A model generated the notes under the pieces. The model had not been told where the DNA came from and made no database searches. It saw nothing but the letters and a program-made list of their open reading frames with translations. The position numbers were made by a program, and so were the translations under genes. Shown in pieces: positions 60,265 to 64,000 of a stretch of 64,000 nucleotides of DNA (position 1 is its first letter; each line of letters starts with the position of its first letter). Origin of the DNA: Kribbella monticola (lineage in GTDB: Bacteria; Actinomycetota; Actinomycetes; Propionibacteriales; Kribbellaceae); contig NZ_QFXK01000030.1 in assembly GCF_003261635.1 (NCBI RefSeq), positions 310,001 to 374,000 of the forward strand. Direction: 5' to 3'.

Positions 60265-60326
60265 TACTACGTCCCGCTTGCGGTGGAGGTCCCGGTACTA
60301 CGTGCCCTTGCGGTGGCGGAGGCCGG
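60265..60326. repeat. Two-unit duplication of the DUF4031 gene end
   Basis: Two 31-base units, 60265-60295 and 60296-60326, start TACTACGT and end CCGG, differing at about eight positions. The second holds the last codons and TAG of the reverse-strand DUF4031 gene (60298-60300). The first carries an equivalent TAG at 60267-60269. It belongs to the set of stop-codon duplications in this window. Confidence 0.75.
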
Positions 60327-60555
60327 AGGCGATCAGGCGGCGGACCAGGTCGCGGCTGGCGACCGGAGTGGCGCCGGCCGCGATCAGTTCGTCGTACTTG
60401 TCGGACGGGACGTCGTAGTGATCGCGGTCGAAGGCGCGGGCGGGGATGCCGGCCTGTCGCGCGAAGGCGTGCAACTCCTCCAGCGACTCGTCGCTGACCA
60501 GGTGCGACCAGACCCGGTCCCAGCCCGGCCAGACCGGTGGGTCGATCAGGATCAC
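60298..60555 (-). CDS. DUF4031 domain protein
   Basis: 85 residues from GTG 60555. It matches the DUF4031 pattern: VILIDPPVWPGWDRVWSHLVSDESLEELHAFA, then IPARAFDRDHYDVPS and a terminal RDLVRRLIASGLR. This small cytoplasmic protein is often encoded near nucleotide or metal genes but has no assigned function. The GTG overlaps the cutC stop (GTGA), so the pair is translationally coupled. Confidence 0.88.
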   Translation of the reverse strand: MILIDPPVWPGWDRVWSHLVSDESLEELHAFARQAGIPARAFDRDHYDVPSDKYDELIAAGATPVASRDLVRRLIASGLRHRKGT

Positions 60556-61265
60556 GCGTTCTGCTCCTTGCTGTCCTGGGCGTCCAGCAGGTTGCGCCAG
60601 GCCCGGACGAAGCGCGAGTTCACGTAGGCCTTGGTCCACGAGCCGTCCTGACGCACGGACGACCCGACGTGGAACCGCCGTACGCCGGCGCCGTACAGCC
60701 ACGGCACGTGCTCGGGCTGGAGCGAGCCGCCCGCCATCATCACCTTCGCCACCTGTGGGTCCTCCTTGGCCAGCCCGGTGAGCTCGTCGAGCCCGTGACC
60801 GACGCCCAGCGACGAGCCGGCTGTGAGTACGCAGTCGAGTCCGGGCAGGCTGCGCAGAGCACGCCAGGCCGGCCGTTGTTCGAGCACCGCGTCGATCGCC
60901 CGGTGGAACGTCCACGGCGTACCGGCGAACGTGCTCGCCAGCGCGGCGACGGACTCGGTGTCCACCTGGTTGTCCGGGGTCAGGAAGCCGAACACGAACC
61001 CGTCCGCGCCCGCCGACAGATAGGACTGGGCCATCGCGGTCAGCCGGTTCAGTTCGGCGCCGTCGGTCGCGAACGAGTCGGTCAGCCGCAGCATCACCCG
61101 CAGCGGCAGATCCGTGACCCGGCGGATCGCGCTCACCGTCGACACCGACGGACAGAGGCCGGACGCCTCCATCGACGCGCACAGTTCCAGCCGGTCCGCG
61201 CCGCCCTCCTGCGCCGCTTCCGCATCGGCCGGATGCAGAGCGATGACCTCCAGCAACGAACCCAT
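60552..61265 (-). CDS. cutC: CutC-family protein
   Basis: 237 residues from ATG 61265. TIM-barrel protein with the family signatures GGADRLELCASMEASGLCPS, RVMLRLTD, FGFLTPDNQVD and WTFHRAID. Historically linked to copper homeostasis, though direct copper handling is disputed. The upstream Met codons would lie inside an 8-base dyad (61264-61284), so the inner ATG is chosen. Coupled to DUF4031 and divergent from the LacI gene. Confidence 0.9.
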   Translation of the reverse strand: MGSLLEVIALHPADAEAAQEGGADRLELCASMEASGLCPSVSTVSAIRRVTDLPLRVMLRLTDSFATDGAELNRLTAMAQSYLSAGADGFVFGFLTPDNQVDTESVAALASTFAGTPWTFHRAIDAVLEQRPAWRALRSLPGLDCVLTAGSSLGVGHGLDELTGLAKEDPQVAKVMMAGGSLQPEHVPWLYGAGVRRFHVGSSVRQDGSWTKAYVNSRFVRAWRNLLDAQDSKEQNA

Positions 61266-61284
61266 GCAGGACATCATCCTGCAT
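61264..61284. promoter_or_regulatory. Perfect dyad on the cutC start
   Basis: ATGCAGGA and TCCTGCAT (8-base arms, 5-base spacer) overlap the cutC ATG and the reverse-strand ribosome-site region. It may be an operator or an mRNA hairpin that hides the start. Confidence 0.45.
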
Positions 61285-61346
61285 CGCGCCCCGCGGGCCG
61301 GTCAGAAATAGGTGTTGCGCTCTCCCATCGGCTTCTGTATCGTTTT

Positions 61347-61375
61347 TCTAGAACGATTTAGAAGAACGATTCAGA
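61347..61375. promoter_or_regulatory. Tandem LacI-type operators before the orphan LacI gene
   Basis: TCTAGAACGATTTAGA (61347-61362) and AGAAGAACGATTCAGA (61360-61375) overlap by three bases, 13 bases apart, and each has the central CG of LacI operators. The half-site GAACGATT repeats directly. They sit just before the LacI start, so autoregulation is likely, and they could also affect the divergent cutC. Confidence 0.65.
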
Positions 61376-61389
61376 AAGCAGGTGCGGAG

Positions 61390-62430
61390 ATGGCCCCGGG
61401 AGTCACCATCAAGACCGTGGCGCAGGCCGTCGGGGTGTCGCCGTCGACCGTCTCGAACGCCTACAACAAGCCCGACCAGCTCTCCGCGACGATGCGCGAG
61501 CGGATCCTGGCCAAGGCCGCCGAGCTCGGGTACGCCGGGCCCGACGCCTCCGCCCGGGCGCTGCGCAGCGGCAAGGCCGGCGCTGTCGGCGTCCTGTTCA
61601 CCGACAAGCTCGCCTACGCCTTCTCCGATCCGTACGCCGTCGGCTTCCTGGCCGGCCTCGCCGAGGTGGCCGAGGAGTTCGTCACCAGCCTGCTGCTGAT
61701 GCCGCTCGACTCCTCGGACATCGAAGGCGGCACCGATGCGGTCCGGCAGGCCGCGATCGACGGCGCCGCGATCTTCTGCGTCGCCCCCGGTCACCCCGGC
61801 CTCGACGTACTGCGCAAGCGCCGCATCCCGACCGTCTCGACCGACCGCGGCGCCCACCCGGACACCTCGTGGGTCGCGATCGACGAGATGGAGGCGGCGG
61901 CCAAGCTCGGCAAGCACCTGGCCCGGCTCGGCCACCGCGACCTCGTCGTACTGGTCGACAACACCGAGGCGGCCGGCAGCCGGCCGGTCGAACTGAGCCT
62001 GGACCAGGTCGGGTACGCCGACTGCGAGCTGCGGATCCGCGGCCTGCAGAAGGAGATGCCGGACGCCCGGATCAGGCTGGTCTCCGGCGGCCACAACGCC
62101 TTCAGTTCGGGACTGGCCGGCGCCGAGTGGGTGCTCGACTCGCAGGACCGGCCGACCGCGATCGTCGGGTTGAGCGACGTCCAGGCGCTCGGCGCGATGG
62201 AGGCGATGAAGACCCGCGGACTGGTCCCCGGCCGGGACCTGACCGTGGTCGGCTTCGACGACATCCCTGCCGCCGAGCAGGCCGGGCTGACCACGATCCG
62301 CCAGCCGATCAAGGACCGCGGCCGGATGGTCGGCCGGGTCCTGCTCGACCCCGGCTTCGCCGAACACCAAGTCCTGCTGCCGACCGAGCTGATCGTCCGC
62401 TCGAGCAGCGGTCCCGCACCTCGCAGCTGA
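61390..62430 (+). CDS. LacI-family transcriptional regulator
   Basis: 346 residues from ATG 61390. The helix-turn-helix is VTIKTVAQAVGVSPSTVSNAYNKPDQL. The sensor domain is of the usual type (AGAVGVLFTDKLAYAFSDPYAVGFLAGL, VVGFDDIPAAEQAGLTTIRQP). No transporter or hydrolase flanks it, so it is an orphan; its target may be distant or the divergent cutC-DUF4031 pair. Confidence 0.92.
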   Translation: MAPGVTIKTVAQAVGVSPSTVSNAYNKPDQLSATMRERILAKAAELGYAGPDASARALRSGKAGAVGVLFTDKLAYAFSDPYAVGFLAGLAEVAEEFVTSLLLMPLDSSDIEGGTDAVRQAAIDGAAIFCVAPGHPGLDVLRKRRIPTVSTDRGAHPDTSWVAIDEMEAAAKLGKHLARLGHRDLVVLVDNTEAAGSRPVELSLDQVGYADCELRIRGLQKEMPDARIRLVSGGHNAFSSGLAGAEWVLDSQDRPTAIVGLSDVQALGAMEAMKTRGLVPGRDLTVVGFDDIPAAEQAGLTTIRQPIKDRGRMVGRVLLDPGFAEHQVLLPTELIVRSSSGPAPRS

Positions 62431-62509
62431 CACAACCGCAGATCGTCGACCACGGCCGTCCGGCCGCTGGTTCCGACAAGCACGCTCACCGGAAGGGAGC
62501 AGCACGACC

Positions 62510-62734
62510 ATGACTTATTTCATCGCCGGCAACACCGCAGTGGAGAACGCGCGGGCCGTCGCCCAGTCCGCCCTACCGAACGCTCCCCAGCAGGAGTACC
62601 ACGAGCCGGCCCCGCGCCGCTCGTACGCCGTCCGCGCCCGGCTCAGCGCGTTCCTCCGCACCGCGGCCGCCCAGGAACTCAAGCTGGCCGACCGAATCGC
62701 CCCGCAACCCCGGTGCGAAGCCGCCTCCAGCTGA
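62510..62734 (+). CDS. Small hypothetical protein
   Basis: 74 residues from ATG 62510 with a strong GGAAGGGAGC ribosome site. It begins MTYFIAGNTAVENARAVAQS and has a basic amphipathic helix (YAVRARLSAFLRTAAAQELKLADRI). No family is recognised. The ribosome site, a U-tract terminator downstream and clean coding pattern support it as real. Confidence 0.65.
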   Translation: MTYFIAGNTAVENARAVAQSALPNAPQQEYHEPAPRRSYAVRARLSAFLRTAAAQELKLADRIAPQPRCEAASS

Positions 62735-62846
62735 CCGTTCAGTCGCTGGACAGAAACCCAGGACCGGCCCCTCCAACGCAACATCTGGAGACCGAGGCGA
62801 ACCACTCGAAGACCGGTTCCGTGAAGACCTCTCCCGAGGCGATGAG

Positions 62847-62874
62847 ACCCCATGCCGACCAGGCGTGGGGTTTT
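62847..62874 (+). terminator. Rho-independent terminator with T-tract
   Basis: Stem ACCCCATGCC / GGCGTGGGGT (one U-G pair), loop GACCA, followed by TTT. It ends the short transcript of the 62510 gene. Confidence 0.75.
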
Positions 62875-62903
62875 GTCGGTTCCGTCTGGCACTCTGAAGG
62901 GCG

Positions 62904-63248
62904 ATGAGTGAGCCCGGGATCCTGCTGACCGCCCGCGCGATGGTCCTTCACGACCTGGCCGCGCGGGGATTCGACGACGCCGTGATGGTGTCCCTGCTCG
63001 AGGACGTGGTGGCCGGCCGGCAGTGGTGGCTCGACCAATGGCCCGACGGCGCCGAGCACATCGCCGGCCTGGTCGCCCAGGACCTGCAGGACCGCCTGGT
63101 CGACTCCGGCATCCGCTGGCCCCGCTGTACGGCGTGCGACGACCTGAACGACCACGAGCTCCGCATCGAGCCCGAGCTCGGCCCCGACCCGCACTGGGTC
63201 TGCGAACGCGCCGGCATCAGCGTCTCCCCCCTCGGCCACCTCACCTGA
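62904..63248 (+). CDS. Small hypothetical protein with Cys-pair motif
   Basis: 114 residues from ATG 62904. N-terminal half helical and acidic (GFDDAVMVSLLEDVVAGRQWWLDQW); the C-terminal half contains RCTACDDLNDHELRIE and HWVCERAGI, three Cys that could bind zinc with the nearby His. No family is recognised. A terminator hairpin with T-tract follows. Confidence 0.65.
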   Translation: MSEPGILLTARAMVLHDLAARGFDDAVMVSLLEDVVAGRQWWLDQWPDGAEHIAGLVAQDLQDRLVDSGIRWPRCTACDDLNDHELRIEPELGPDPHWVCERAGISVSPLGHLT

Positions 63249-63267
63249 CCCAGGCTCGACCCACGCA

Positions 63268-63291
63268 CCCCGAGGCCCACTCGGGGATTTT
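63268..63291 (+). terminator. Rho-independent terminator
   Basis: Stem CCCCGAG / CTCGGGG with loop GCCCA, followed by ATTTT, 20 bases after the stop of the 62904 gene. Confidence 0.8.
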
Positions 63292-63333
63292 CGCCTGCCC
63301 ACCGAGGGTCGCGTCCGGGAATAACCTGCCGCG

Positions 63334-63343
63334 CTACATGTAG
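63334..63343. promoter_or_regulatory. Palindrome in the promoter of the tandem membrane genes
   Basis: CTACATGTAG is a perfect 10-base palindrome 22 bases before the start of the 63365 gene, next to a further CTACTAC half-site. Its form resembles BlaI/MecI-family operators (TACA/TGTA halves), but no such regulator is in view. Confidence 0.4.
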
Positions 63344-63364
63344 ACAGGCTACTACTATGACCAG

Positions 63365-63745
63365 ATGAAGTCCTTGGCGGTTCTCCGGGTGGTCGCGGTG
63401 GTGCACGCCGTCGCGCTCTGCCTGCAACCCGTGCTCGCGGGTGTCTACCTGAACGGTTCCGGAACCGCGGTGCGGATTCACGAACCGATCGGCCTGGCCG
63501 TCGTGTTCCTGTGTCTCGGTCAGTTGCTGATAGCAACGATCTGGTGGCGGACCGGAGGTCGCGCCCTCGCCCTCGGACTGACGGCGGCGATGCTGGCGGG
63601 CGAGGTGCTCCAGGTCGCCATGGGCTACACCCGCAACCTGCTCCTGCACATCCCGGTCGGCATCACCCTGGTCGGCACCGGCCTCGCGGTCGCCGTCTGG
63701 GTCTGCCGGCCGGCCACCCGCCGTACGGAGAAGGTCGCCGCATGA
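63365..63745 (+). CDS. Small 4-helix membrane protein, first of a tandem pair
   Basis: 126 residues with four hydrophobic segments. The motifs are LCLQPVLAGVYLNGSGTAV, HEPIGLAVVFL and MGYTRNLLLHIPVG, with His residues in HEPIG and LLHIP. These resemble small cytochrome b561/YccF-like membrane proteins only in size. Its stop overlaps the next ATG (ATGA). A BlaI-like palindrome lies upstream. Function unknown. Confidence 0.75.
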   Translation: MKSLAVLRVVAVVHAVALCLQPVLAGVYLNGSGTAVRIHEPIGLAVVFLCLGQLLIATIWWRTGGRALALGLTAAMLAGEVLQVAMGYTRNLLLHIPVGITLVGTGLAVAVWVCRPATRRTEKVAA

Positions 63746-64000
63746 CCGACCAACTGCAAACCACGAGTCGACAGCCGGTACGGCGTCCGCGCGTCTCCTT
63801 GTGGGCCTTGCGGCTCGTGCTGTTGCTGCACACCGCCCTGGTCGTGGCCCAGCCGATTCTGGCCGGCTACTACCTGTCCGGCGATTCCGACGCGATGGAC
63901 ATGCACAGCCCGATCGGCTCCACCCTCTGGATGATCTCGATGATCCAACTCGTGCCGGCCTTGCTCTACTGGCGGCCGGGTGGCGGCCGACTGTGGCCGG
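63742..64000 (+). CDS. Paralogous membrane protein, cut by the right edge
   Basis: ATG 63742 overlaps the preceding stop. The 86 visible residues begin MTDQLQTTSRQPVRRPRVS and continue with QPILAGYYLSGDSDAMDMHSPIG, clearly matching QPVLAGVYLNG...HEPIG of the upstream gene. This is a tandem duplicate in one operon. The frame is open at the edge. Confidence 0.8.
   Translation, partial: MTDQLQTTSRQPVRRPRVSLWALRLVLLLHTALVVAQPILAGYYLSGDSDAMDMHSPIGSTLWMISMIQLVPALLYWRPGGGRLWP

Overview
The window is high-GC actinobacterial chromosome, most likely Kribbella or a close relative. It carries a mycothione reductase, an F420-type LLM oxidoreductase domain, an R2lox ligand-binding oxidase, an actinobacterial XPB/helicase-associated pair, the DUF2530/DUF3027/DUF4429 proteins, many LacI, TetR, MarR and ArsR regulators with divergent partners, and frequent GTG starts. 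I see no rRNA, tRNA, insertion sequence, phage or CRISPR array. The genus is an inference from gene content, not from a marker gene.

Layout. 1-7.5 kb: a cut-off membrane protein, a 28-residue membrane peptide, a two-domain hexapeptide acyltransferase with a divergent LacI regulator, and a sugar ABC importer (lipoprotein plus two permeases, no ATPase). 7.5-13.8 kb: the iron-uptake operon efeU-efeO-efeB under an IdeR-like box, thpR, and a P-loop kinase/F420-oxidoreductase fusion. 13.9-26.4 kb: mycothione reductase, DUF4429, MarR-MFS, a membrane protein, an S9 peptidase, an NCS2 purine permease, DUF2530, DUF3027 and an unusual MFS protein. 26.4-36 kb: a gene remnant, a divergent DHA2 efflux/TetR pair, a cold-shock protein, a HAD-LarE fusion, a TauD dioxygenase, TetR-R2lox, an acyl-CoA synthetase and DUF427. 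36-47 kb: metallophosphoesterase-MntH, SIMPL, GNAT, the helicase-associated/XPB pair, a PAP2 enzyme and a HelD-like helicase. 47-57 kb: two paralogous secreted/membrane CxxC proteins, an MFS/ArsR pair, and two homologous HD-domain/membrane/beta-propeller proteins flanking an oxidoreductase. 57-64 kb: a divergent EF-Tu, an ECF41 sigma factor with a bidirectional promoter, DUF4031-cutC, an orphan LacI, small proteins, and a tandem pair of small membrane proteins at the right edge.

Four things stand out. (1) The EF-Tu paralog at 57.5 kb has no cysteine at all: the two conserved GTPase-domain cysteines are Met84 and Ala140. It lies behind an exact SigR/SigH-type promoter (GGAAT-N18-GTT) and a structured leader, which suggests an oxidation-resistant stress EF-Tu. 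(2) Two 5-TM proteins share an N-terminal COG4339-like HD domain and a C-terminal PQQ-like propeller. One keeps the metal ligands and the other has lost them, which looks like an enzyme/pseudoenzyme sensor pair. (3) Several unrelated genes end in short tandem repeats that copy their last codons together with the stop codon (895-965, 3799-3908, 7380-7480, 13841-13914, 60265-60326). I cannot explain this with a known element. (4) The ECF41 sigma gene and its divergent neighbour are served by back-to-back promoters that both match the ECF41 spacing (CTCACA-N16-CGTC).
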